Source: Primorskyibacter flagellatus (GTDB lineage: Bacteria > Pseudomonadota > Alphaproteobacteria > Rhodobacterales > Rhodobacteraceae). Taken from it: a stretch of 64,000 nt of DNA. This document shows, piece after piece, positions 24,840-33,145 of this stretch (the stretch's first letter is position 1; every line of letters begins with the position of its first letter). The notes under the pieces were generated by a model, which was given only the letters and a program-made list of their open reading frames with translations, did no database searches and was not told where the DNA came from. The position numbers and the translations under genes were made by a program. The stretch covers positions 1,290,338 to 1,354,337 of the forward strand of contig NZ_BMFJ01000001.1 in NCBI RefSeq assembly GCF_014638275.1, written 5' to 3'.

Positions 24840-26657
24840 TCAGGAGGCCTCGGCCTTCTCCTCCAGCATCATCCATTCCTCCTCCGCCGCGGCGAGCGCC
24901 TGCTGGCGGTCGGCCAGCGCCTCCGTCCCCTTGGCGAACTTGACGGGTTCCTTCGCATAGAGATCAGGCTGGGAGAGGAACTGCTCCAGCTTCGCGATCT
25001 CCGCGCCAAGGCGGTCGATGACACCCGGCAGTTCGGCCAGCCGGTGACGTTCGGTGAAGGAAAGCGCCGCGTCCCGCGCCGGCTTCCGGTCCACCGGGGC
25101 GGCAGGTTTCTGCGCCGGTTTCGTTTCTGCCGGACCGGCCTCGGGCGGAGCGGTGCGCTGCGCCTGATAATCGCTCCATCCGCCGGCGTATGGCACGACC
25201 CGGCCCTGACCCTCCATCGCGACGGTGGTGGTGGCGACGCGGTCGATGAAGTCCCGGTCGTGGCTGACCAGAAGGACCGTGCCGTCGTAGTCGTCCAGCA
25301 GTTCCTGAAGCAGATCCAGCGTCTCGACATCCAGATCGTTTGTCGGTTCGTCGAGGATCAGGAGGTTGCTCTCCTTCGCCATCAGCCGCGCCAGCAGCAG
25401 CCGCGCCTTTTCGCCGCCCGAGAGCGAACGGACGGGCGCGCGGGCCTGCCGTTCGTCGAAGAGAAACTCCTTTAGGTAGCCGACCACATGCTTGGGCTGG
25501 CCGCGCACCAGCACCTGATCGGCCTGGCCCGACACGCGCATGTCCTTGTCGCCGACGAGGTTCTCCCAGAGGCTCTGGTCGGGGTCGAGCGCGGAGCGGG
25601 TCTGATCGAAAACCGCCGTCAGCAGGTTGGTGCCAAGCGTGACGCGGCCCGCATCGGGGGCGATCTCTCCGGTCAGCAGCTTGATGAGGGTGGTCTTGCC
25701 GACGCCGTTCGGGCCGACAAAGGCCACTCGGTCACCGCGCATGACACGCAGGTCGAGCCCCTGCACGATGGTCTGGTCTCCGAAACGCTTGGTCAGGCCC
25801 TCGGCCTCCATGACGCGACGACCGGATTTCTGGCCCGAGGCGAGGTCCATCGCCGCCGTGCCCTGCCGCCGGATCTGGCCGGCCCGTTCTTCACGCAGGT
25901 CCTGCAACGCGCGCACCCGGCCCTGGTTGCGCTTGCGCCGGGCAGAGATGCCCTCGACCGCCCATTTCGCCTCCGCCTTGATCTTGCGGTCCAGCTTGTG
26001 GCGGGCGATGTCCTCTTCTTCCCATATCTTGTCGCGCCAGGCCTCGAACCCGGCAAAGCCTTCGTCCTGACGGCGCACCGCGCCCCGGTCGATCCAGAGC
26101 GTGCCTTTCGACAGCGCGCGCAGGAAGGCGCGGTCGTGGGAGATCAGGAGGAAGGCGGCGCGGGTCTGGGACAGTTCGGCCTCCAGCCAGGCAATCGCCT
26201 CGATATCCAGGTGGTTGGTGGGTTCGTCCAGCAGCATCAGCTCCGGTGCCTCGGCCATCAGCCGGGCCAGCGCGGCGCGGCGGCGTTCACCACCGGAGGC
26301 GGTTTCCACAGGGCGCGCGGGGTCGAATTTCAGCCCTTCGGAGGCCATCTCGACACGGTAATGTTCCGACGGGTCCAGCCGGGCGGCGGCGAAATCGCCT
26401 AGCGTCGCGAAACCGGTCATGTCCGGCTCCTGCTCCATGTAGCCGACGGAGGTGCCGGGCGTCACGATCCGCTCACCGCTATCGGGTTCGACGAGACCCG
26501 CCATGACCTTCATCAGGGTCGACTTGCCCGATCCGTTGCGCCCGACCAGCGCCAGCCGGTCGCCGGGCTGGACGACCAGCGAGAGGTCGGAAAACACGGG
26601 ATCGCCGCCGAAGGTCAGGGCGATGTCGTTCAACTGGAGAAGGGGTGTGCGGGCCAT
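24840..26657 (-). CDS. ABC-F family ATPase (Uup-like)
   Basis: 605-aa soluble protein with two ABC domains and no membrane segments. Walker A motifs are GRNGSGKST (about residue 37) and GPNGVGKTT; signatures are ASGGERRRAALARL and LSGGEKARLLLARL; Walker B motifs are LMLLDEPTNHLD and LLILDEPTNDLD. A charged linker joins the domains. The C-terminal tail (after residue 500) is Pro/Lys-rich and then coiled-coil, as in Uup. ABC-F proteins act on ribosomes or branched DNA. The start is the ATG at 26657 (MARTPLLQLND). It is convergent with the AbrB gene, 6 bp apart. Confidence 0.92.
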   Translation of the reverse strand: MARTPLLQLNDIALTFGGDPVFSDLSLVVQPGDRLALVGRNGSGKSTLMKVMAGLVEPDSGERIVTPGTSVGYMEQEPDMTGFATLGDFAAARLDPSEHYRVEMASEGLKFDPARPVETASGGERRRAALARLMAEAPELMLLDEPTNHLDIEAIAWLEAELSQTRAAFLLISHDRAFLRALSKGTLWIDRGAVRRQDEGFAGFEAWRDKIWEEEDIARHKLDRKIKAEAKWAVEGISARRKRNQGRVRALQDLREERAGQIRRQGTAAMDLASGQKSGRRVMEAEGLTKRFGDQTIVQGLDLRVMRGDRVAFVGPNGVGKTTLIKLLTGEIAPDAGRVTLGTNLLTAVFDQTRSALDPDQSLWENLVGDKDMRVSGQADQVLVRGQPKHVVGYLKEFLFDERQARAPVRSLSGGEKARLLLARLMAKESNLLILDEPTNDLDVETLDLLQELLDDYDGTVLLVSHDRDFIDRVATTTVAMEGQGRVVPYAGGWSDYQAQRTAPPEAGPAETKPAQKPAAPVDRKPARDAALSFTERHRLAELPGVIDRLGAEIAKLEQFLSQPDLYAKEPVKFAKGTEALADRQQALAAAEEEWMMLEEKAEAS

Positions 26658-26820
26658 GGCGCCTCCGCTACGCGGGCGGGTTGGCGGCGTCAAGTGGGGT
26701 TTGATGGCAGGGGCTTTGCCCCCGGCCTCCGGCCTCACTCCCAGGCAGCCAGCCGCGGGATTGCGCGTCGTCCGACGGCGTCGAAGACGAAGGCGCTGCG
26801 CGTTTCAGCAAAGCGAAATG

Positions 26821-26857
26821 CATTTCGCCTTGCTCCAAATATCCCCGCCGGAGGCGC
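26821..26857 (-). repeat. Gene-end repeat, family 2, copy B
   Basis: On the minus strand this reads GCGCCTCCGGCGGGGATATTTGGAGCAAGGCGAA, starting 2 bp after the stop codon of the OlsB-like gene. Position relative to the gene end is the same as in copy A. The 202-bp gap to the ABC-F start holds nothing else I recognise. Confidence 0.8.
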
Positions 26858-26859
26858 CC

Positions 26860-27597
26860 TCAGCCCGCCGTCGCGCGCAGCAGGCGTTTCCGGGCGGGCG
26901 GGATGGCGTTGATCTCCAGTCCCGTAAAGACGTGCAGCGTGTTCATGTGGCTGTCGACCACCGCGTGATCGCTGACCCAGCCCCCCATGAGGAGATAGGT
27001 CCGCAGCAGCGGTGGCATCCGCAGCATGGCGAGCTTCGCGTCGGGCTTGCGGCGCAGCTTCTGGGCAAAGCGGAAGACCTTGGGGGCCTTGACCTTGGGC
27101 AGCCAGCGTTTCGGCGCGAGGTGACGTTCCTTGAGCATGGCGAAGGCATCGAGGTACTGCTCCGCATCCGTGCCGTGGAACGACGAACAGCCGAACAGCA
27201 TCTCCACCCCCGTCTCGTCGACATAGGCCGTCATCGCGCCCCAGGCGACGCGCAGGATGTCGGGGTCCTTCAGGGCGGGGTCGATGCAGAAGCGGCCCAT
27301 TTCGACCATGCGGCCGGTAAAGGATTCGAGCGCGGAGAGTTCGTAATACTGGGCGGAGTAGCTCTTGGCGATCTCGGTCCCGCCGGTCAGCGGCAGGATG
27401 CGGAAGCAGCAGACGAGGGCGCCGGTACGGGTGTCCTCCACGAGAATGTGGTCGCAGAGGGCGTCGAAGGCGTCGGCGTCAAGTTCGGCGTCGGCGTCGC
27501 CGCGGAAGGCCAGGGTGCGCAGGCGCTGCGCGGCACGGATGTCGTCGTCGGAGTCGGCGGGACGGGCGCGGTAGCGACCTTTCTTGAGCGACAGCAT
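26860..27597 (-). CDS. olsB: OlsB-like ornithine N-alpha-acyltransferase (GNAT fold)
   Basis: 245 aa. The motifs QRLRTLAFRGD, LVCCFRILP, MVEMGRFCIDPALKD and LFGCSSFHGTDAEQYLDAF are those of OlsB, which transfers a 3-hydroxyacyl chain from acyl carrier protein to ornithine to give lyso-ornithine lipid, a phosphate-free membrane lipid common in alphaproteobacteria. The start ATG at 27597 has AGAGG 8 bases upstream; a GTG at 27606 is possible but sits too close to the SD. The second acyltransferase gene, olsA, is not adjacent as it often is. A related hemolysin-like acyltransferase remains possible. Confidence 0.75.
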   Translation of the reverse strand: MLSLKKGRYRARPADSDDDIRAAQRLRTLAFRGDADAELDADAFDALCDHILVEDTRTGALVCCFRILPLTGGTEIAKSYSAQYYELSALESFTGRMVEMGRFCIDPALKDPDILRVAWGAMTAYVDETGVEMLFGCSSFHGTDAEQYLDAFAMLKERHLAPKRWLPKVKAPKVFRFAQKLRRKPDAKLAMLRMPPLLRTYLLMGGWVSDHAVVDSHMNTLHVFTGLEINAIPPARKRLLRATAG

Positions 27598-27718
27598 ATC
27601 GGGCACCTCTCCTGCGCCTGATCCACGGAGATAAGGTAGGTTGCCCGGGTGATGCCCGCAAGATGTATCACTTTGATGACGCGCGCCGGGTCGGCGGCGC
27701 GCGCGTGTCGCCGTGGTC

Positions 27719-28198
27719 TCAGTTCAGGACCGATGCCGGGTCGAAGCGGCCGAGGTTGCGCAGCAGGTTGCGCAGCAGGCCATTGTTGCGTCCGTCGATG
27801 TCGGTCACGCGGCGCGACAGGACCACCGTGCGCCCGTCCTGCAGGCCGAAGCGTTCGATGTTCTGCACGACTCCGCCGGAATCGAAGGTGACGGCGACGA
27901 CCTCGCGCTCGATCACCTTGGGTTCGGTCGGCCCGAAGTGGCGGAAACTGGAGCGGATGTAGTAATAGCCGCTGTCGTCGATCAGGCCGGAGGTCGAGGG
28001 CGCGCCCAGCACATCGGAGACGGTATCGCGGGTATCGACACCCACGGTGATCTGGGAAAGCTGTTCTTCGTCAGGGACATAGCCATGGGCGCGGATGCGC
28101 TCCACACAGGCGGCCAGCGACAGGAGAGCAAGGCCGAAGACGACGCTCCGGATCGCCCGCGCCGCGTGGCGCGCCACTCCTTCATTCTGCTCGGCCAT
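27719..28198 (-). CDS. bamE: Outer-membrane assembly lipoprotein BamE
   Basis: 159 aa. Lipoprotein signal with lipobox LSLAAC (Cys31), then the SmpA/OmlA fold: HGYVPDEEQLSQITVGVDTRD, VLGAPSTSGLIDDSGYYYI and VVAVTFDSGGVV. BamE is an accessory subunit of the BAM complex that inserts beta-barrels into the outer membrane. It is divergent from the DUF177 gene (108 bp between starts). The Asn/Leu/Arg-rich C-terminal extension RNNGLLRNLLRNLGRF is typical of rhodobacteral members. Confidence 0.9.
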   Translation of the reverse strand: MAEQNEGVARHAARAIRSVVFGLALLSLAACVERIRAHGYVPDEEQLSQITVGVDTRDTVSDVLGAPSTSGLIDDSGYYYIRSSFRHFGPTEPKVIEREVVAVTFDSGGVVQNIERFGLQDGRTVVLSRRVTDIDGRNNGLLRNLLRNLGRFDPASVLN

Positions 28199-28306
28199 GT
28201 CGCCCCCCGAATTCCCTTGCCGGATCGCCCCTCTTGTCAGCGGCGGGCGCGGCTTCTATCCCGATTACATCAACTTCTTGCCCCGGTTCAAGAAAGGATC
28301 GCCGTC

Positions 28307-28882
28307 ATGGCTGATACGCCCGCGCCGCAGACCGTCTACCGGCTGGCCGACCTGAACGACCGGCAGGGTCTGAGCTTTGACCTGCGCCCGGAGGATACGG
28401 AGGCGCTGAGGGACCGGCTTGGCCTGTCCGACCTGCGCAAGCTGCGCTTTGCCGGTGCGCTGACGCCCGAGGGAAAGCGCGGCTGGCGGCTCTCGGCGCA
28501 GCTTGGCGCGACGGTGGTGCAGCCCTGCGTTGTCACGCTGGCCCCCGTCACCACCCGGATCGAGGAGGAGGTGGTGCGCCGCTATTCCCCCGATTTCGAC
28601 GCGGCAGAGGCCGAGGCCGCGCGCGACGCCGACGGCGACGGCACCCCGATTCCCGAGGATGACAGCCTCGAACCCCTGCCCGCCGCCGTCGATCTGGCTG
28701 AGGTGATGGAGGAGGCGCTGGCGCTTGCCCTGCCGCTCTACCCGCGTGCCGACGGGGTCGGGGCCGGGGACCAGCAGTTCGCCGCGCCCGGTGTGAAACC
28801 GCTTGCGGATCAGGATGTGAAGCCCTTCGCCGGCCTTGCCGCCCTGCGCGACAAGCTTGGCAAACCCGGCGACGAAGACTAG
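28307..28882 (+). CDS. DUF177 (YceD-like) protein
   Basis: 191 aa. Family hallmarks are RKLRFAGALTPEGKRGWRL, the conserved cysteine in VVQPCVVTLAPVTTRIEE and the acidic middle ending LAEVMEEALALALPLYPR. In most bacteria yceD precedes rpmF, as here (rpmF starts 190 bp later), and plant and bacterial homologues are linked to 23S rRNA accumulation. The start at 28307 has AAAGGA upstream. Confidence 0.9.
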   Translation: MADTPAPQTVYRLADLNDRQGLSFDLRPEDTEALRDRLGLSDLRKLRFAGALTPEGKRGWRLSAQLGATVVQPCVVTLAPVTTRIEEEVVRRYSPDFDAAEAEAARDADGDGTPIPEDDSLEPLPAAVDLAEVMEEALALALPLYPRADGVGAGDQQFAAPGVKPLADQDVKPFAGLAALRDKLGKPGDED

Positions 28883-29071
28883 GGGCGGGAGAACGAATCG
28901 CTTGCGCTTCGGAGATTGTGGAGTATTTTCGCGCGCTCATCCGATTTGACCTTGAATGCGTGGGCCTTCACCGACTATGAGCCTCGCATCAGACGAAACT
29001 CGGCCCTGATCCCGTGGCCCGGCCCTGCCGGCTGCGCGCCACCAGGGCCCTAAAACTGCAAAGGTTGCGAC

Positions 29072-29278
29072 ATGGCTGTCCAACAGAACAAAGTCTCGAA
29101 GTCCCGGCGCAACAACCGTCGCGCCCATGACGCACTCGTGGCTGCCAACCCGAATGAATGCCCGTCCTGCGGTGAGCTGAAGCGCCCGCATCACGTCTGC
29201 CCGTCCTGCGGCACCTATGCCGATCGCGAAGTGATCGCGCAGGCCGACGAGATCGACCTGGACGACGACGCGGCGTAA
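29072..29278 (+). CDS. rpmF: Ribosomal protein L32
   Basis: 68 aa, [19 protein letters not shown] with the zinc-ribbon cysteines in [18 protein letters not shown] (two CxxC pairs) and an acidic tail. Large-subunit protein. First gene of the conserved rpmF-plsX-fabH-ihfA-merR series. The 190-bp region upstream (28883-29071) should hold its promoter; I see no gene there. Confidence 0.97.
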   Translation: MAVQQNKVSKSRRNNRRAHDALVAANPNECPSCGELKRPHHVCPSCGTYADREVIAQADEIDLDDDAA

Positions 29279-29305
29279 GCCCTCAGAACCTTCGGGCACA
29301 CCCGC

Positions 29306-30430
29306 ATGAGCGACATAAGTCAGACGCCAGCGGGACCCTCGACCGGAACTTCGGTTCCGGCCAGACCGGGCCGCATTGTCATCTCCGTGGACGCCATGGG
29401 GGGTGACCGCGGCCCGAATGCCGTTGTCGCTGGCATCGCGCGGTCGGCCAAGAAGAATCCCGACATCGCCTTCATCCTGCACGGCCCCAAGGCCGAACTG
29501 TCGCGGCTGGTCACCCGCCGCAAGCACCTGCGCGGGCGCTGCGAGATTCGCGACGCCACCGGCGTGGTGCGGATGGAGGACAAGCCGAGCCAGGTGATGC
29601 GGCACGGCAAGGACACCTCCATGTGGTCGGCGCTGGACTGCGTGCGCGACGGTGAGGCGACGGTGGCCGTGTCCTGCGGCAACACCGGCGCGCTGATGGC
29701 GCTGTCGATGATCCGCCTGCGCAAGATCCCCGGCGTGAACCGGCCCGCGATCGCGGTGCTCTGGCCCTCGCGCAATCCGTCCGGGTTCAACGTGATGCTC
29801 GACGTGGGCGCGGATGTGCGCGCGGACGAAGAGGACCTGCTGCAATACGCGATCATGGGCGCCTCCTATGCGCGCAATGGCATGCATCTGGAACGGCCCC
29901 GTATCGGCCTGCTCAACGTCGGCACCGAAGAGAACAAGGGCCGGGCAGAGCTCAAGGCCGCGCATGACCTGATCGAACAGGCGGCGCCGGGCGGCGGCTT
30001 CGACTTCGTCGGTTTTGTCGAAGGCGGGGACATCCCCGGCGACAGCTGCGACGTGATTGTGACCGACGGCTTCACCGGCAACGTGGCGATCAAGACCGGC
30101 GAAGGCACCGCGAAGCTGATCGGCGACCTGCTGAAAGAGGCGTTCAAGTTTTCCCCGCTCTCCCGCATCGCGGCGCTGCTGGCGCTGACCTCCATGCGGC
30201 GGCTGCAGAAGCGGATCGACCCGCGCCGGGTGAACGGCGGGGTGTTCCTCGGCCTGAACGGAACAGTGGTGAAATCGCACGGGTCGGCCGATGCAACCGG
30301 CGTGGCGGCGGCGGTGAAGCTGGCCTTCCAGCTGGCGCAGCAGGACCTGACGTCTAAAATCCGGGCACGGGTTGCATCCGCCGCGATCCCGGAACAGGAT
30401 GCCGCCGAAGAAACCAAGGTGGCAGAATGA
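29306..30430 (+). CDS. plsX: Phosphate acyltransferase PlsX
   Basis: 374 aa. It converts acyl-ACP and phosphate into acyl-phosphate, the donor for PlsY in phospholipid synthesis. Motifs are ISVDAMGGDRGP near residue 30, VSCGNTGALMA, LLNVGTEENKG and VTDGFTGNVAIKT. A 20-residue Ser/Thr/Pro extension precedes the conserved core, so the start is less certain than the product. Its last four bases overlap fabH (ATGA). Confidence 0.97.
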   Translation: MSDISQTPAGPSTGTSVPARPGRIVISVDAMGGDRGPNAVVAGIARSAKKNPDIAFILHGPKAELSRLVTRRKHLRGRCEIRDATGVVRMEDKPSQVMRHGKDTSMWSALDCVRDGEATVAVSCGNTGALMALSMIRLRKIPGVNRPAIAVLWPSRNPSGFNVMLDVGADVRADEEDLLQYAIMGASYARNGMHLERPRIGLLNVGTEENKGRAELKAAHDLIEQAAPGGGFDFVGFVEGGDIPGDSCDVIVTDGFTGNVAIKTGEGTAKLIGDLLKEAFKFSPLSRIAALLALTSMRRLQKRIDPRRVNGGVFLGLNGTVVKSHGSADATGVAAAVKLAFQLAQQDLTSKIRARVASAAIPEQDAAEETKVAE

Positions 30431-31401
30431 CTGTGCGCGCCGTGGCAACCGGGATCGGGCATTACCTGCCCGCGCGGGTTGTCGAAAACAGCGAATTCGA
30501 AAAAACCCTCGACACGTCTGACGAATGGATCCGGACCCGCTCGGGGATCGAGCGGCGGCATTTCGCGGCCGAGGGCGAGACGACCAGCCAGATGGCGGTT
30601 CACGCGGCCAAGGCCGCGCTGGCCATGGCAGAGCTCAGGCCCGACGACATCGACGCGGTGATCGTGGCGACCTCCACCCCCGACCTCACCTTCCCCTCCG
30701 TGGGCACGATGGTGCAGGCGGGCCTCGGCATGACACGGGGATTCGCCTATGACGTGCAGGCGGTCTGCGCCGGGTTCATCTATGCGCTGGCCAATGCCAA
30801 CGGGATGATCCTGTCGGGTCAGGCCGAACGGGTCCTCGTCATCGGCGCAGAGACGTTTTCGCGCATCATGGACTGGGAAGACCGGTCGACCTGCGTGCTG
30901 TTCGGCGACGGCGCGGGTGCGCTGGTGCTGGAGGCGCGGACCGGATCCGGGCATTCCGACGACCGGGGAATCCTCTCCGTCGACCTGAATTCGGACGGGC
31001 AGTACCGCGACATGCTCTACGTCGACGGCGGGGTGTCCACCTCGGGCACCGCCGGAAAGCTGCGGATGCAGGGCAATCCGCTGTTCCGGCAGGCGGTCGA
31101 AAAACTGGCCGCGACGGCACACAAGGCGCTGGAAAAGGCCAATCTTGGTGCGGAATCGGTCGACTGGATCGTGCCGCATCAGGCCAACATCCGCATCATC
31201 CAGGGCACCGCAAAGAAGATGGGCGTCGGGATGGAGAAGGTGATCGTCACCGTTCAGGACCACGGCAACACCTCTGCCGCGTCGATTCCGCTGGCCCTGT
31301 CGGTCGGCGTTTCCGAGGGCAGGATCACGCCCGGACAGCTTCTGGTGGCCGAGGCGATCGGCGGCGGACTGGCCTGGGGCGCGGTGGTGCTGCGCTGGTA
31401 A
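30427..31401 (+). CDS. fabH: 3-oxoacyl-ACP synthase III (KAS III)
   Basis: 324 aa. It starts fatty-acid synthesis by condensing acetyl-CoA with malonyl-ACP. The catalytic triad is complete: Cys in VQAVCAGFIYAL (about 115), His in VPHQANIRII and Asn in DHGNTSAASIPLAL. The ATG overlaps the plsX stop, so the two lipid genes are translationally coupled. Confidence 0.97.
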   Translation: MTVRAVATGIGHYLPARVVENSEFEKTLDTSDEWIRTRSGIERRHFAAEGETTSQMAVHAAKAALAMAELRPDDIDAVIVATSTPDLTFPSVGTMVQAGLGMTRGFAYDVQAVCAGFIYALANANGMILSGQAERVLVIGAETFSRIMDWEDRSTCVLFGDGAGALVLEARTGSGHSDDRGILSVDLNSDGQYRDMLYVDGGVSTSGTAGKLRMQGNPLFRQAVEKLAATAHKALEKANLGAESVDWIVPHQANIRIIQGTAKKMGVGMEKVIVTVQDHGNTSAASIPLALSVGVSEGRITPGQLLVAEAIGGGLAWGAVVLRW

Positions 31402-31535
31402 GCCGGCCGTTCCGGCACTCCCTGACGTCCCGTCGGCCAAGTGGTTGATATTGACTCGTAAAAATCCCTGCCGCAGGATGCCGGAACGAGAACGGGACCG
31501 CGCGCCCAAACGCGCGGCACGAGGGAGAGACTGCC

Positions 31536-31838
31536 ATGGGCGAGAAAACACTGACGCGGCTGGACCTGAGCGAGGCGGTGTTCCGCGAGGTCGGCCTGTC
31601 CCGCAACGATTCCGCGCAACTTGTTGAATCCGTTCTCTCGCACATGTCCGACGCGCTTGTGGCGGGGGAACAGGTCAAGATTTCCTCCTTCGGCACCTTT
31701 TCGGTGCGCGACAAGGCGGCCCGTGTCGGGCGCAATCCCAAGACCGGCGAAGAAGTGCCGATCAGCCCCCGCCGCGTTCTGACCTTCCGTCCGTCGCACC
31801 TGATGAAGGACCGCGTCGCCGACGGCAACCGCGGCTGA
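31536..31838 (+). CDS. ihfA: Integration host factor subunit alpha
   Basis: 100-aa HU/IHF-family DNA-bending protein. It has [20 protein letters not shown], the conserved [20 protein letters not shown] and the beta-arm [18 protein letters not shown] with the intercalating Pro. The order after fabH and before a merR gene is conserved in alphaproteobacteria. The 134-bp gap upstream includes A/T-rich TTGATATTGACTCGTAAAAA, a plausible promoter site. The merR gene follows 14 bp later. Confidence 0.96.
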   Translation: MGEKTLTRLDLSEAVFREVGLSRNDSAQLVESVLSHMSDALVAGEQVKISSFGTFSVRDKAARVGRNPKTGEEVPISPRRVLTFRPSHLMKDRVADGNRG

Positions 31839-31852
31839 GGGGTTCCTCCGGC

Positions 31853-32473
31853 ATGGCCAAATCCGCCGATGCGTTCCGCACCATCTCGGAAGTCTCCGAA
31901 TGGCTGGACACGCCTGCCCATGTGCTGCGCTTCTGGGAAAGCAAGTTCTCGCAGGTGAAGCCGGTCAAGCGGGCTGGCGGACGGCGCTATTACCGCCCCT
32001 CGGACATGGAGTTGCTGGGCGGGATCAAGCGGCTGCTGCATGACGACGGAATGACCATCAAGGGCGTGCAGAAGCTTCTGCGGGACAAGGGGATCGCCCA
32101 TGTCTCCGCCCTCTCGCAACCGCTGGACGACCTGACCGCCGCCGTGCGCGACGCCATGGACAGCCGGGCACGCGCGAAGGAAGAGGCCGAGGCGTCAGAG
32201 GCTGCCCCCGCCGCCGTTTCCGCCCCCGCCGACGGTGCGGCCGCGGCGACAACGGCGCCCGATGTGGCGGCGCCGGCGGCTGCTCCGGTCGCTGTTCCGG
32301 CCCCGGTTGCGGCGACCCCTGCACCCGCGGCGGCCCGGGTCCCGCCGGCAAATCGCCCGCTGGTCCTGTCGGCCCTGCTGACCCGCACGGCCCCCCTGCC
32401 CGACCCGGCCCGCGCCGAGATTGCCGCGCTGCAACAGCGGCTGTCCGGATGGCTGTCCCGGCAGAACGCCTGA
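31853..32473 (+). CDS. MerR-family transcriptional regulator
   Basis: 206 aa. The N-terminal winged helix is [20 protein letters not shown], then [19 protein letters not shown]; it has the MerR helix pattern through about residue 85. Instead of a metal-binding C-terminal domain there is a long Ala/Pro/Val-rich low-complexity linker (about 115-175) and a short ending. It forms a pair with ihfA in many alphaproteobacteria; target and effector are unknown. Confidence 0.88.
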   Translation: MAKSADAFRTISEVSEWLDTPAHVLRFWESKFSQVKPVKRAGGRRYYRPSDMELLGGIKRLLHDDGMTIKGVQKLLRDKGIAHVSALSQPLDDLTAAVRDAMDSRARAKEEAEASEAAPAAVSAPADGAAAATTAPDVAAPAAAPVAVPAPVAATPAPAAARVPPANRPLVLSALLTRTAPLPDPARAEIAALQQRLSGWLSRQNA

Positions 32474-32547
32474 GGCGCGGAAAACGCCGTCTCCGGGCAG
32501 ATTGCCCCTTGTCCCCGTGTCGAATTGCGGTATGTAGGCCGGACCGT

Positions 32548-32624
32548 CGGGCTATAGCGCAGCCTGGTAGCGCGTCCGTCTGGGGGACGGAAGGTCGCAG
32601 GTTCAAGTCCTGCTAGCCCGACCA
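32548..32624 (+). tRNA. tRNA-Pro (anticodon GGG)
   Basis: 77 nt with encoded CCA. Acceptor CGGGCTA/TAGCCCG, anticodon stem TCCGT/ACGGA with loop CTGGGGG (GGG at 34-36), T-arm GCAGGTTCAAGTCCTGC. Confidence 0.95.
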
Positions 32625-32687
32625 TTTCATCACATGAAAATCGACGACGGTACCCGTGTCCGGAGGGCGCGGGCGGTGCCTTCGGTC

Positions 32688-32720
32688 GCCTCCGGCGGGA
32701 GTACTTGGAGCAAGATGAAG
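32688..32720 (+). repeat. Gene-end repeat, family 2, copy C
   Basis: GCCTCCGGCGGGAGTACTTGGAGCAAGATGAA, one step diverged from copies A and B (GATATT changed to AGTACT). It lies between tRNA-Pro and the convergent DUF35 gene. Confidence 0.75.
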
Positions 32721-32755
32721 GGGCGGCGTGCTGCGCCCCTCCACGGGTTTCCGGA

Positions 32756-33145
32756 TCAGACCAGTTGCGCGAACATCATCGGCTTGTCGTCCTTCACCGG
32801 GTGGAACATGATCTTCGCCCGCTTGCCGATGGCCAGCGCGTCATGATCCTCGGGCCGGAATTCGACGTAGACACGGGGGCCTTCGTCCAGCTCCAGATAG
32901 GCCAGGGCGAAGGGGCCACGCGGCGACTTGCGCATCACCGTCCAGGTGTAGATCGTGCCTTCTCCCGGGCTTTCCTCCCACTCCGTATCCGCCTTGTGGC
33001 AGAGCGGGCAGATGGTGCGGGGCCAGAAATGCGCCTCCTTGCAGGCCGGGCAGCGGCGCAGCAGGAACTTCCCCTCGGCGGCGGCGTCCCAGAAGGGCTT
33101 GCTCTCGGGGTTGATGGCGGGGGCGGGGATTTGGTCGTAGCTCAT
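32756..33145 (-). CDS. DUF35 Zn-ribbon/OB-fold protein, partner of the thiolase-like protein
   Basis: 129 aa. Zinc ribbon with CPAC and CPLC pairs (RRCPACKEAH, TICPLCHKAD), then an OB-fold with GTIYTWTVMRKSPRGPFALAY and YVEFRPEDHDALAIGKR. DUF35 proteins bind CoA-thioester-processing thiolase or hydratase partners. The ATG at 33145 overlaps the stop of the thiolase-like gene (ATGA), so the two products are probably made in equal amounts and form a complex. Confidence 0.88.
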   Translation of the reverse strand: MSYDQIPAPAINPESKPFWDAAAEGKFLLRRCPACKEAHFWPRTICPLCHKADTEWEESPGEGTIYTWTVMRKSPRGPFALAYLELDEGPRVYVEFRPEDHDALAIGKRAKIMFHPVKDDKPMMFAQLV

